NCBI GenBank assembly: GCA_002167555.2
Contig: NHDL02000003.1
Location: 83,107-147,106, forward strand
Length of the DNA stretch: 64,000 nucleotides
Origin: Deltaproteobacteria bacterium TMED58
Lineage (GTDB): Bacteria > Desulfobacterota_D > UBA1144
Direction of reading: 5' to 3'
A model generated the notes under the pieces. That model was not told where the DNA came from, ran no database searches, and saw only the letters and a list, made by a program, of their open reading frames with translations. The position numbers and the translations under genes were made by a program. Positions 15,706 through 25,242 of the stretch are shown here, piece after piece (position 1 is the first letter of the stretch; every line of letters starts with the position of its first letter).

Positions 15706-16618
15706 TGCCATATTTGGCGGAGAAGGTAATTAAATCATCGAATTTATCAAACCAATTTATTTCGGAATCTTTTCTTAGCCATGTTCTCTGCCTCTTGGCA
15801 AATTGTTTTGTTCTAATTTTTATCAACTCTATGGCATTCTCTAATGTAATATCAGAATTAAGATATTTATTAATTTCCAAATAACCTATTGAACGAAAAG
15901 GTTTTATGTTTAAGGGATAAATTTCTCTTAATCTTTTAATTTCATCAACTAATCCATCCTTAATCATTTTATCGACTCTTTCATCTATTTTTTTATTTAA
16001 ATATTCCTTCTCTATAGACATAGCAACTTTAATATATCCAATATTTTGGAGTCTTTGTTTTGTATTTCTTAAAAATATTTCTGAGACACTCATACCTGTT
16101 GAATAATTTATTTCTAAATATCTAATGACTCTTTGCTTATCATTAGAACTTATGCTTTTTGCACCTTCAGGGTCTATTTTTTTTAATTTTGAATATAAAT
16201 ACTTTAAGCCTTTGTTTTTAAAATCGTTGACTATTGAGTTTCGAATTTCATTATCTTTAGATATATCTATATCTAATCCTTCTAGTAAAGCTTTTATATA
16301 AAGCTGAGTTCCACCTACTACAATAAAATTTTTGGTTTCTGATTTTTTTATTATTTCCCTGGACATTCTCATATATGCCCAAGCATTAAATTCCTCTAAT
16401 GGACTTACTACGTCGATAAGATGGTGCTTAACTTTCTTCCTTACCGAAATTGATGGCTTTGCAGAACCAATATCAAAATCCTTATAAACCAACATGGAAT
16501 CAGCGGAAATAATTTCTGATTTAACTAAATCGTATAAATTTAGTGCTGTTGATGATTTTTCTGAACATGTTGTCCCAGTTAGGACAATTAGCTTCTTTTT
16601 ATTCTCTGAAATCTTCAA
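15698..16618 (-). CDS. miaA: tRNA dimethylallyltransferase, altered P-loop
   Basis: MiaA of 306 residues, which prenylates A37 of tRNAs reading U-starting codons. Family segments are clear: ISADSMLVYKDFDIGSAKPS, HHLIDVVSP, FIVVGGTQLYIKALL and the C-terminal KRQRTWLRK. The P-loop reads GTTCSEKSS (residues 15-23), where the glycine before the invariant lysine is glutamate (codon GAA, versus GGA). That Gly-to-Glu change is unusual and may impair substrate binding, or be a sequence error. The ATG lies 20 bases inside the end of pnp. Confidence 0.93.
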   Translation of the reverse strand: MKISENKKKLIVLTGTTCSEKSSTALNLYDLVKSEIISADSMLVYKDFDIGSAKPSISVRKKVKHHLIDVVSPLEEFNAWAYMRMSREIIKKSETKNFIVVGGTQLYIKALLEGLDIDISKDNEIRNSIVNDFKNKGLKYLYSKLKKIDPEGAKSISSNDKQRVIRYLEINYSTGMSVSEIFLRNTKQRLQNIGYIKVAMSIEKEYLNKKIDERVDKMIKDGLVDEIKRLREIYPLNIKPFRSIGYLEINKYLNSDITLENAIELIKIRTKQFAKRQRTWLRKDSEINWFDKFDDLITFSAKYGTS

Positions 16619-18701
16619 TGTTTTGATCGAGAGCCTCTTTTCTGCTCAATCTAATTTTACCATCTCGTCCCTTTTCTAAACACTTAACTAGAACTTCATC
16701 GCCTTCATTAAGGATATCTGTAACCTTTGCTACTCTTTCCTTTGCAAGCTCCGAAACATGTATTAAACCATCCATAGTAGGACTTAGGCCGACTATAGCT
16801 CCAAAATCTAAAACTCTTTTTACAGAACCTATATAATAATTACCTACTTCAATATCACGAACAATATAAGCTATATCTTTTAATGCGCCTTTAGCGTCCT
16901 CTTCGTTCACTGCGATAACATTTACTCTACCAGTATCATCAACATCAATTTTAACGTTATTATCTTCGATAAGTTTCCTTATATTTTTTCCGCCAGATCC
17001 AATAATATCTTTTATCTTTGCTGGATCAACCATTATCGTTGTAATCCTAGGAGCATATGAAGAAATATTTTCTTTCTGTGATGATATTGTTTTAGACATT
17101 TCAGAAAGTATATGATTCCTTCCTTTCTTAGCTTGCTCTAATGCCTCTTTCATAATATCTTCACTGATACCTTTTATTTTGATATCCATTTGTAACGCTG
17201 TGATTCCCTCAGAAGTTCCACAAACTTTAAAGTCCATATCTCCTAAATGGTCTTCATCACCCAAGATATCTGAAAGTATAATATAGCTATCTCCTTCTTT
17301 TATTAAACCCATTGCAATTCCAGCGACAGGGGCCTTAACAGGAACCCCAGCATCCATTAAAGAAAGTGAGGATCCACAAACAGTTGCCATTGATGACGAG
17401 CCATTTGATTCAAGAACATCTGAAACAATACGAACGGTGTATGGAAAATCTTCATTATCTGGAAGTACAGCTTGAATAGCTCTCTTTGCTAGTTCTCCAT
17501 GACCAATCTCTCTTCTTCCTGTTCCTAGCCTCATAGAGACCTCCCCAACACTAAATGGAGGGAAATTATAGTGCAACATAAAAGGTTTTTTTTCTTCTCC
17601 AATTAATGAATCGACTCTCTGTTGATCTTCTTTGCTACCCAAAGTAACAGCAACTAAAGCCTGTGTCTCTCCTCTAGTAAATACTGCTGAACCGTGTGCT
17701 CTAGGCAAAAGACTAATTTCAGTAGAAATATCTCTTATATCTTCAAAACCACGTCCATCAATCCTAGATTTTTTATTTATCATCATTTCTCTAATTGAAT
17801 TTTTCCTAATTTTATCAAATATGGATTTTACTTCTTTTTCATCAAAATTAGATTCATTTTCTAGATTAGAAACCGCATTAGTATATATCTCATTAAATTT
17901 TGAACTTCGCTCTTGTTTGGATTTTATAGTGGCAGCTACACCAATATCTTTTGTAACAATACTCTTTACCGATTCGACCAAATCTGTATTTACTTGTTTT
18001 TCTACGAAATCTCGTTTTACTAAATCTTCTGATACCAATTTCTTTTGAAATTCAATCAATTTCTTAACTTGTTCGTGACCAAACATTAGAGCATTAATAA
18101 TATCTTGTTCGGGTGCAACATCAGCACCGCCTTCGACCATAAGTATGGCATCTGAACTACCTGCTACTATGAAATTTAAATCAGAGTTCTCTATTTCTTC
18201 ATAGCTAGGATTACATACTAGACTACCATCAACCCTTGCAACTCTGACAGCCGCAATAGGGTCCTCCCAGGGAATATTTGATACTGTTAAAGCTGCGGAA
18301 GCTGCTGTTAGAGCTAAAACATCTGGTGGATTAGTATCATCTGCTGAATATACAGAAATAATTATCTGTGTTGGGAAATTATAATCCTTATGGAACATTG
18401 GCCTTAATGGGCGATCAATGAGTCTGCAAATTAAAGTTTCAGCCTCAGTAGGTCTACCTTCTCTTTTAAAAAAACCACCTGGAATTTTACCTGCCGCAAA
18501 AGCTTTTTCTTGATAGTTGACAGTTAAAGGGAGGAAGTCTCCATCCACTGCTTCATGTGAAGAAACTACAGTAGCTAGAACTTGTGTCTCTCCTATTTGA
18601 GCAAAAACAGATCCATCTGCTTGTTTAGCTAACTTGCCTGTTTCAAAAGTAAAATCTTTACCTTCAATGTTTTCGGATATTTTTTTGTAATTCGACATCA
18701 A
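16599..18701 (-). CDS. pnp: Polyribonucleotide nucleotidyltransferase
   Basis: PNPase of 700 residues: phosphorolytic 3'-5' exoribonuclease. Two RNase PH-like domains (the second with FSVGEVSMRLGTGRREIGHG) are followed by a KH domain (IIGSGGKNIRKLIEDNNVKI) and a C-terminal S1 domain (about 620-690). Length is normal. It follows rpsO by 3 bases, the conserved rpsO-pnp pair. The start is one of two adjacent ATG codons. Confidence 0.98.
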   Translation of the reverse strand: MMSNYKKISENIEGKDFTFETGKLAKQADGSVFAQIGETQVLATVVSSHEAVDGDFLPLTVNYQEKAFAAGKIPGGFFKREGRPTEAETLICRLIDRPLRPMFHKDYNFPTQIIISVYSADDTNPPDVLALTAASAALTVSNIPWEDPIAAVRVARVDGSLVCNPSYEEIENSDLNFIVAGSSDAILMVEGGADVAPEQDIINALMFGHEQVKKLIEFQKKLVSEDLVKRDFVEKQVNTDLVESVKSIVTKDIGVAATIKSKQERSSKFNEIYTNAVSNLENESNFDEKEVKSIFDKIRKNSIREMMINKKSRIDGRGFEDIRDISTEISLLPRAHGSAVFTRGETQALVAVTLGSKEDQQRVDSLIGEEKKPFMLHYNFPPFSVGEVSMRLGTGRREIGHGELAKRAIQAVLPDNEDFPYTVRIVSDVLESNGSSSMATVCGSSLSLMDAGVPVKAPVAGIAMGLIKEGDSYIILSDILGDEDHLGDMDFKVCGTSEGITALQMDIKIKGISEDIMKEALEQAKKGRNHILSEMSKTISSQKENISSYAPRITTIMVDPAKIKDIIGSGGKNIRKLIEDNNVKIDVDDTGRVNVIAVNEEDAKGALKDIAYIVRDIEVGNYYIGSVKRVLDFGAIVGLSPTMDGLIHVSELAKERVAKVTDILNEGDEVLVKCLEKGRDGKIRLSRKEALDQNIEDFRE

Positions 18702-18704
18702 ATA

Positions 18705-18965
18705 TTATTTTCTTAAACCTAGTTTATTTAATATGTCTAAATATTGATTGTTATTCTTATTCTTAATATACTTCAGCAACTTCCTTCTTTTGTCTATCAG
18801 CAATAAAAGGCCTCTCCTAGATGATACATCTTTCTTCATAACTTGAATGTGCTTAGTAAGGACTTCTATTCTTTTGGATAAAATTGAAATCTGAACTGCA
18901 GTTGAACCTGTGTCTTTAGAATCTTTACCAAATTTAGATATTATATCTTGCTTATTAATCGTCAA
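18705..18965 (-). CDS. rpsO: 30S ribosomal protein S15
   Basis: S15 of 86 residues. The core DTGSTAVQISILSKRIEVLT and the C-terminal SRRGLLLLIDKRRKLLKYIK are canonical. I start it at a TTG at 18965 because AGAGG lies 5 bases upstream and the resulting length matches the family. An ATG at 19022 would add 19 hydrophobic residues (IFLNYSLIIKLLK...) never seen in S15. A 63-base gap separates it from truB. Confidence 0.95.
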   Translation of the reverse strand: MTINKQDIISKFGKDSKDTGSTAVQISILSKRIEVLTKHIQVMKKDVSSRRGLLLLIDKRRKLLKYIKNKNNNQYLDILNKLGLRK

Positions 18966-19028
18966 AGTAACCTCTTTAATTTTTAATAGCTTAATAATTA
19001 ATGAATAATTCAAGAAAATCAAGTAAGT

Positions 19029-19919
19029 TTAATTTTTTTTATTAAAAAACTTTATTTTGGAACTTATATACGCTCCATTACTATCAAATTTATTACTAGC
19101 TATCAAAATTGGAATATTACTACATGAAAGAATAACTGGCGAATCCTGATCATTAATATTTAAAAGAGAACCTAAATTTACATCTTTAAAATTCTTTTCA
19201 CTTGATATTCTAGCTACATCGCTTTCTTGGATATTAATAACTGTAAATAATTTACTAATAGGAAAAAAAAGTGGTTCTGAGTCATTTATTAAAGCAAAAA
19301 AATTATTGGAAGTTTTGATATCAAACTTACCAGTTTTAGTTCTTCTTAATTTAGAAACTGTTCCATACGAGCCAAGAGCTAAACCTATATCTCTAGCAAG
19401 TGCTCTGATATATGTCCCCTTAGATGATTCTATTCGTAGGTTAAGAGTTGAAAAGCCGGAATTAATAATTTTAATTTCTTCAATATAAGATTTCTTAATT
19501 CCCAATTCCACGCTTTTACCATCCCTTGCTAACTTATAAGATGGAATACCATTTATTTTAATGGCAGAGAAAATTGGTGGCTTATAATTATATTCTCCTT
19601 TAAAACTTTCAATTGCATCAATTATGTCATCGTTTGAATATTTCTTAATTTTAGATAAATTTAAAATTTTCCCCGATATATCTAGCGTATCTGTCAGAAG
19701 ACCTAAAAGAATTTTAACTTCATAATTTTTAACAGATTCATCAATATATGGAATAATTTTCGTCATGTCATCGAAATACACTACTAAAACTCCTGTTGCT
19801 AGTGGATCTAGTGTTCCAGAATGGCCTGCTTTCTCTGCACCAAAAAATTTCTTCAACTTGTTAACGACATAGGATGATGTAAGTCCATAAGGTTTATCAA
19901 CAACAATTATTTTATTCAT
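19029..19919 (-). CDS. truB: tRNA pseudouridine-55 synthase
   Basis: TruB of 296 residues. The catalytic aspartate sits in the conserved GHSGTLDPLATGVL; the KAGR-like segment, YEVKILLG and the GTYIRALARDIG motif follow. The C-terminal ~90 residues are divergent and low in recognisable PUA features. Its ATG overlaps the nrnA-like stop by 4 bases (ATGA). Order infB, (rbfA), nrnA, truB, rpsO, pnp is widely conserved; rbfA is missing at this site. Confidence 0.96.
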   Translation of the reverse strand: MNKIIVVDKPYGLTSSYVVNKLKKFFGAEKAGHSGTLDPLATGVLVVYFDDMTKIIPYIDESVKNYEVKILLGLLTDTLDISGKILNLSKIKKYSNDDIIDAIESFKGEYNYKPPIFSAIKINGIPSYKLARDGKSVELGIKKSYIEEIKIINSGFSTLNLRIESSKGTYIRALARDIGLALGSYGTVSKLRRTKTGKFDIKTSNNFFALINDSEPLFFPISKLFTVINIQESDVARISSEKNFKDVNLGSLLNINDQDSPVILSCSNIPILIASNKFDSNGAYISSKIKFFNKKN

Positions 19920-20890
19920 TTTTTTAGATTAGATATTATTGATTCAGTTAGATTCTCTAGCTTTCCATTATAGGAAAACCCAGCAGCATTTTTATGACCG
20001 CCGCCGCCAAAGATGTTACAGAATTTTGCTAAGTCAATAAAATTATTTGTTCTAGTGCTTACTTTCCAACTATCTTTTCCTATTTCTCTGATGAATATTC
20101 CTATCTCTATATCATCATAAAATATTAATCCATTAGGTATTCCCTCAGAATCCTCTTTAGTAGTATTTGTATCAGAATAAAAGGAAGATGTTGCGTGACA
20201 TATTGCTAATTTTAAATCTGAATCATGCCTCAGAGTAGAGTGAATTTTATTCCTCAATATTAATTTATTTATTCCACCCAACCTAAAAATATTCTTATTA
20301 ATCAATTCTAAATCTGCACCCAAATCCAGCAAGGTAGATGAGACTGCAAATGATTCAATATTGGAATTAGAATTTTTAAATGATGATGTATCTGTAATGA
20401 TTGAAGTTAAGAGACATGTTGCAACTTCCGAGTTAATTTTCTTTTTAAATCTTGATATTAAGCGATATATTAAAATACCAGTAGAAGAAGCTTTAGAATC
20501 TATAAATAAATTTGCTGATTTGATTTTATTATTTTCATGATGATCAATAATAATAGCTGGCTTTTTATGATTTAAAATCTTTTGAAGATAAGCCATCATT
20601 TCATCACCTGACCTTTCCAAATCATTGAAATCTAAAAGCATATATAAATCGATATTATCCGGAATAGTTTTAACCGAATTATGAAAGTTCTTGGTGGCTA
20701 GAAAATTTAGATAAATTGGAACCTGATCTCTGTTATAAACATGCGCCTCAATGCCAATTGACTCACAGTAATTAGCTAAACCAAAGGAAGATCCTATAGC
20801 ATCTCCATCAGGATTATAGTGACTAATTATTAAAATTTTTTTCTTATTTGATATTATTTTCTTTAAATCTGTAATAGTTACATTATTCAT
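19916..20890 (-). CDS. nrnA: DHH-DHHA1 phosphoesterase, NrnA-like
   Basis: A 324-residue DHH-family phosphoesterase. Metal-binding motifs are SHYNPDGDAIGSS near the N-terminus, MLLDFNDLERSGD, IIDHHENN (the DHH motif) and the C-terminal DHHA1 GGGGHKNAAGF. Homologues degrade nano-RNAs and hydrolyse 3'-phosphoadenosine 5'-phosphate. The position between infB and truB is the typical place for this enzyme. The ATG directly follows the infB stop. Confidence 0.9.
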   Translation of the reverse strand: MNNVTITDLKKIISNKKKILIISHYNPDGDAIGSSFGLANYCESIGIEAHVYNRDQVPIYLNFLATKNFHNSVKTIPDNIDLYMLLDFNDLERSGDEMMAYLQKILNHKKPAIIIDHHENNKIKSANLFIDSKASSTGILIYRLISRFKKKINSEVATCLLTSIITDTSSFKNSNSNIESFAVSSTLLDLGADLELINKNIFRLGGINKLILRNKIHSTLRHDSDLKLAICHATSSFYSDTNTTKEDSEGIPNGLIFYDDIEIGIFIREIGKDSWKVSTRTNNFIDLAKFCNIFGGGGHKNAAGFSYNGKLENLTESIISNLKK

Positions 20891-23398
20891 TTAAAAATCT
20901 AACTTTTGGGTAATCTTGTCATATGTAAAGATTTCAACAATATCACCCTGCTTTATATCATCTTCATTACCAAAGCCTATGCCGCATTCAAATCCATTAG
21001 CTACTTCTTTTACATCATCTTTAAATCTTTTAAGGGAATTTAGTTCGGCCTCAAAAACTAGCTCTCCCTCTCTTTGTACCCTCATGCTGGAGCCTCTAAC
21101 AGCTTTACCATCCATTATCATGCAACCTGCAACTCTACCCTGCTTTGTTAAATTAAATATCTCTTTTATTTCTGCATGTCCAAGGACTCTTTCCTCTAAT
21201 ATCGGATCTAATAAGCCTTCTAATAGCTCTTTAATTCGGTCTAAAATCTCATATATGATTTTAAATGTTTCACATCTTATAGAAGATTTATCTAATAATT
21301 TTTTTACTTTAGGCTCAATATCAGTAGAAAAACCTAAAATAATAGATTGAGTAGATTCAGCTAGTGTAAAATCTGATTCGTTGATATTTCCCACTGCACT
21401 GTGAACCAACTTGGCTTTGCATTTAGAGGACTCAAAATTAAATAAAGCAGATACCAAAGCATCAAGAGAGCCTTGCGTATCAGCTTTTATTATTATAGGC
21501 ATTTCTTTAATAGAATTTTGTTCAAGATCAAAATTAATAAAGTCTAAATCAACTGTATGATTAGAGAATGTTGCCTCTTCCTGAATTGTATCGAATCTAT
21601 TTTTTATAACCTCTTTCGCAATTTTTTCGTTCTTAACTATATGGTACTGTAGTCCAGCCTCAGGAACAGAATTAAGACCTAAAATTTCTATTGGAATAGA
21701 GGGTCCTGACTCTTTAACCTGAACACCTTTATCATTTACAAGAGCCCTCACTTTTCCGGAACTGGTTCCGCACAATATAATATCACCTTTTTTAATTTTT
21801 CCTTCCTTGGGGATAATTGTTGCAACAACTCCTCTACCTTTATCTAAAAAGGATTCCAGGACATATCCAGAGGAAAAAACTTGATTATTTGCTTTTAATT
21901 CCATTACCTCTGCTTGTAAGCTAATTAATTCTAATAATTCGTCTATTCCCTCGCCATTAAGAGCAGATACGCCAATATAAGTTGTATCACCTCCCCAGTC
22001 TTCTGGGGAAAGATCATGTTCAGATAATTTTGTTTTAACTGCATCTATATTTGCTTCAGGCTTATCAATCTTATTAACCGCGACAATAATGGGAACATTT
22101 GCAGATTTTGCATGGTTAATTGCTTCAACCGTTTGAGGCATAACACCATCATCTGCAGCAACAACTAGTATTACTATATCAGTTAAACTTGCTCCTCGAG
22201 ATCTCATAGATGAGAATGCAGAGTGACCAGGAGTATCAATGAATACTAATTCATTTCCGCTAAAATTTACACTATAAGCTCCGATTGATTGAGTAATACC
22301 CCCATATTCTTTATCTGCAACTTTTGATTTTCTTATATAATCAAGAAGGGAGGTTTTTCCGTGATCTACATGGCCCATTACGGTTATTATTGGTGGTCTT
22401 TTCTTGATATCACCATCTTTTCTATTAATTCCCTGGCTTAAAACTGATTTTTCATTATATGAATCAACCTCAACATCATAATTAAATTCAGAGGCAATTA
22501 TAGTTGCTTCGTCCGAATCTATTTCATCTTTGAAAGTTACTGTTAAACCTAAGGAAGATGCTTTCTTTATTACTTCATTGATCTTTACTTTTAATTTACT
22601 GGCCAGCAAAGTGACTAATATCTTCTCTTGGATTTTAATTTTATTTACTTTCTTTTTTGTTTCATCAACATTCTTATCTAAATCATCTTCTTGAACACTG
22701 GTGCTTAAAGTATCTTTAGAGTTTCTGGTTTTTTTGGGAAAATTATTAGAAACAAGGAACTCCTTTCTTGTTCCAGGAAGCTTAGCTTTCACTGCACTTT
22801 TTAATGCATCCATTGCTTCATCGTCAATTATTACTTCCTTTGAAACCTTTATTTTTGATTTCTTTTTAGGCTTGGTTTGATCTGACTCTTTTTTCTTATT
22901 CTGATTAAAATTTGGTTGTGGGCTGGATTCTTCATCTACTTTGGCATCTGACTCTTCTGAAGATTTTAAATCATCTTTGATTGAATCCACTGATTTATCA
23001 TCTTCAATCTTTATATTTTCATCTAGGTCTTTTGATAAAGTCTCTAATTTTTCTTTTTCATTTGAACTTATTTCATTCAATTCATCCTGTTCTTTTATTT
23101 TTAAATTATCTGACTGTACAGAATTTCTTTCTTCTACAACTTCTTTGACTTTAGCTGCTTTTTTTCTTCTTATAGTTACCTTTGACCCAGTACGTTTAAC
23201 AATATCTCTATCAGACTTTTCTTTGACAATTTGAGACTTTGAAAAAGAATTTTTTATCTTTTCAGCATCCTCATCACTTATACTTGAAGATGAGCTTCTA
23301 GCTATAATCGAAAGTTCTTTGCATTTAGACAATATATCTTTAATTTCTACAGAAATTTCTAAGGCTAAATCTTTAACTTTCGTTTTAACTTTTTTCAT
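20891..23398 (-). CDS. infB: Translation initiation factor IF-2
   Basis: IF-2 of 835 residues. An IF2-N type start (VKDLALEISVEIKDILSKCK) is followed by a long, highly charged Lys/Glu/Ser linker (about 60-250), a second N-domain and then the GTPase. The G1 motif GHVDHGKTSLL lies near residue 340, with DTPGHSAFSSMRSRG and NKIDKPEA following. Domains II-IV end in KQGDIVEIFTYDKI. It sits 3 bases after nusA in the rimP-nusA-infB operon. No rnpM/ylxR gene is present between nusA and infB. Confidence 0.98.
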   Translation of the reverse strand: MKKVKTKVKDLALEISVEIKDILSKCKELSIIARSSSSSISDEDAEKIKNSFSKSQIVKEKSDRDIVKRTGSKVTIRRKKAAKVKEVVEERNSVQSDNLKIKEQDELNEISSNEKEKLETLSKDLDENIKIEDDKSVDSIKDDLKSSEESDAKVDEESSPQPNFNQNKKKESDQTKPKKKSKIKVSKEVIIDDEAMDALKSAVKAKLPGTRKEFLVSNNFPKKTRNSKDTLSTSVQEDDLDKNVDETKKKVNKIKIQEKILVTLLASKLKVKINEVIKKASSLGLTVTFKDEIDSDEATIIASEFNYDVEVDSYNEKSVLSQGINRKDGDIKKRPPIITVMGHVDHGKTSLLDYIRKSKVADKEYGGITQSIGAYSVNFSGNELVFIDTPGHSAFSSMRSRGASLTDIVILVVAADDGVMPQTVEAINHAKSANVPIIVAVNKIDKPEANIDAVKTKLSEHDLSPEDWGGDTTYIGVSALNGEGIDELLELISLQAEVMELKANNQVFSSGYVLESFLDKGRGVVATIIPKEGKIKKGDIILCGTSSGKVRALVNDKGVQVKESGPSIPIEILGLNSVPEAGLQYHIVKNEKIAKEVIKNRFDTIQEEATFSNHTVDLDFINFDLEQNSIKEMPIIIKADTQGSLDALVSALFNFESSKCKAKLVHSAVGNINESDFTLAESTQSIILGFSTDIEPKVKKLLDKSSIRCETFKIIYEILDRIKELLEGLLDPILEERVLGHAEIKEIFNLTKQGRVAGCMIMDGKAVRGSSMRVQREGELVFEAELNSLKRFKDDVKEVANGFECGIGFGNEDDIKQGDIVEIFTYDKITQKLDF

Positions 23399-23401
23399 AA
23401 A

Positions 23402-24700
23402 TTATTGCTCTTCCTTCTCCGCATCATCATCAACTTCTTCAACAGGCGCATTCCTTAACTTTTCTTGTAAAGCTGTTTTTGCAGCAATTTGTATTTTTTC
23501 AACATCTTCTCTAGCAGTGATGCCGGAAGATTTTTGAATTGAATCTACTTCACCAAAAGCTACATCTTCTAAGGTATGAAACCCGCCAGCAAATAAAAGG
23601 TTAGCATTAACCTCTGAAACTTTAGGAAGAGTTAATAATAGCTTAACAACACTTTGTTGCTCCTCCCTTAATTGAATATCAGTCTTAATTGTTATCTCCC
23701 ATCCTAGCAATTCTGATGCTAATCTAACATTTTGTCCTTTCCTTCCTATAGTTAAAGAGAATTGATCTTCATCTACGATAACTTCCATAGCCTTAGATAC
23801 ATCATCCATTATTACTTTATTCACTCTTGCTGGTGATAGCGAATTACAAGCGTACCTAGCAACATCAACAGACCAAGGAACTATATCAATCTTCTCACCT
23901 TTTAGCTCTTGTATAATGTTTTGCACTCTTGAGCCTCTCATTCCAACACAAGCTCCCACGGGATCTATGTCTTGATCATTAGAAGAAACAGCAATCTTAG
24001 TTCTTCCTCCAGGATCCCTAGAAATTCCCATAATTTGAACAATCCCTTCTCCTATCTCAGGAACCTCGGCTTTAAATAATGACTCTACAAAATTTTTATG
24101 TGCACGAGAAATAACTAGCTTAGTTCCCCTTTTGTCTTCCTCAATGTTTAGTAGAACAGCCCTTAGTCTATCTTTAGGTTGAAAATATTCTCTTGGAACT
24201 TGTTCTTCATATGGAATGATTGCCTCTGTTCTTCCAATATCTACAATTATTGTTCCCTTCGAGATTCTTCTTACTATTCCATTAACGAGCTCACCTTGTC
24301 TTGATTTAAATTCCTCATAAATAACTTTGGCTTCTGCTTCCTTAAGTTTTTGGATAATTTTCTGCCTTGCATTTTGAATTGCAATCCTTGTGTAACTAGG
24401 ATCTAATTTTATTCCAATTTCCTCACCAATTTCAATTTCTGGGTCAAGCTTTCTAGCCTCTTCAATTGATATTTCCATATCATCATCAAAAAGATCATCC
24501 ACAACCTTTTTAAACTCAAAAAGCTCTATATCGTTATATTCATTAAACTGACATTCTAAATCTTTATAACGAGGATCTGTCTTTAAAAGCTTATGCGCTG
24601 CTGATACAACAGATTCATTTACAGCTTCCAAAATAATTTCCTTTTCAATTCCCTTATCTTTTGAAACTGAGTCTATTACTCTTGCTAGTTCTTCATTCAT
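23402..24700 (-). CDS. nusA: Transcription factor NusA
   Basis: NusA of 432 residues: an N-terminal RNA polymerase-binding domain, an S1 domain (GELVNGIVRRISKGTIIVDIG), KH1 (PVGACVGMRGSRVQNIIQEL) and KH2 (SLTIGRKGQNVRLASELLGW). A short C-terminal helix-hairpin-helix-like tail (LFAGGFHTLEDVAFG) ends in an acidic tract (EEVDDDAEKEEQ). It affects pausing, termination and antitermination. It follows rimP by 9 bases. Confidence 0.98.
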   Translation of the reverse strand: MNEELARVIDSVSKDKGIEKEIILEAVNESVVSAAHKLLKTDPRYKDLECQFNEYNDIELFEFKKVVDDLFDDDMEISIEEARKLDPEIEIGEEIGIKLDPSYTRIAIQNARQKIIQKLKEAEAKVIYEEFKSRQGELVNGIVRRISKGTIIVDIGRTEAIIPYEEQVPREYFQPKDRLRAVLLNIEEDKRGTKLVISRAHKNFVESLFKAEVPEIGEGIVQIMGISRDPGGRTKIAVSSNDQDIDPVGACVGMRGSRVQNIIQELKGEKIDIVPWSVDVARYACNSLSPARVNKVIMDDVSKAMEVIVDEDQFSLTIGRKGQNVRLASELLGWEITIKTDIQLREEQQSVVKLLLTLPKVSEVNANLLFAGGFHTLEDVAFGEVDSIQKSSGITAREDVEKIQIAAKTALQEKLRNAPVEEVDDDAEKEEQ

Positions 24701-24709
24701 TTTATTCCT

Positions 24710-25168
24710 CTATAAATCTAAATTAGCTTTTAAAATATCATCAAAACATATATCAAATATTTTTCCACTATCATTAATGCTTATCTTACTTCCCATAACT
24801 CCTTCAATTGTTCCAACAAAGACTTTTTTAGAACTATCTTCGTAGGGAGCAGAAAGCTTAATTCTAGCCTTCTTTCCTTCGAATCTGATATAATCAGATA
24901 AGTTCTTCAACGGCCTCTTAGGTCCTGGAGAAGAGACCTCGAGTGTATAACTTGAATCAATATAGTCATCTAATCCTCCACTCTCATTGATTAATTGATT
25001 AAAATCAACACAATCATCTAAAGTAACACCATCTTCCTTGTCAATGAAAATGACAATGTTGCTTTTATTGGAGCCACCTAAATGTTCAACGTCAATTAGT
25101 TCGTACTTACTATTCAAACATATAGACTTGATGAAAGAAGTAACTTTTTCTATATTTTCCTTATTCAA
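24710..25168 (-). CDS. rimP: Ribosome maturation factor RimP
   Basis: RimP of 152 residues, needed for 30S maturation. The family segments DCVDFNQLIN and YTLEVSSPGPKRPLK are clear, and the C-terminal small beta domain follows. The start is TTG at 25168, with GAAGG 7 bases upstream. It heads the rimP-nusA-infB-nrnA-truB-rpsO-pnp-miaA series. A hairpin lies just 20 bases before it. Confidence 0.95.
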   Translation of the reverse strand: MNKENIEKVTSFIKSICLNSKYELIDVEHLGGSNKSNIVIFIDKEDGVTLDDCVDFNQLINESGGLDDYIDSSYTLEVSSPGPKRPLKNLSDYIRFEGKKARIKLSAPYEDSSKKVFVGTIEGVMGSKISINDSGKIFDICFDDILKANLDL

Positions 25169-25188
25169 AAAAATACCTTCAAATAAAA

Positions 25189-25209
25189 GAAGCGGGACAA
25201 GCCCGCTTC
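25189..25209 (-). terminator. Rho-independent terminator after uvrB
   Basis: A perfect 8-base-pair G+C-rich stem (GAAGCGGG / CCCGCTTC) with a 5-base loop. On the minus strand it is followed by TTTTATTT. It lies 34 bases past the uvrB stop and 20 bases before the rimP start, so it would end the uvrB transcript. Because it is so close to rimP it could alternatively be a leaky attenuator in the rimP leader. Confidence 0.8.
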
Positions 25210-25242
25210 AAAAACTATTAAAATAATAACATTTAAAGTTGA

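Noticed and set aside
18966-19022. ATG-started longer S15
   Set aside because: It adds 19 hydrophobic residues foreign to S15; a TTG with AGAGG upstream gives the normal length.
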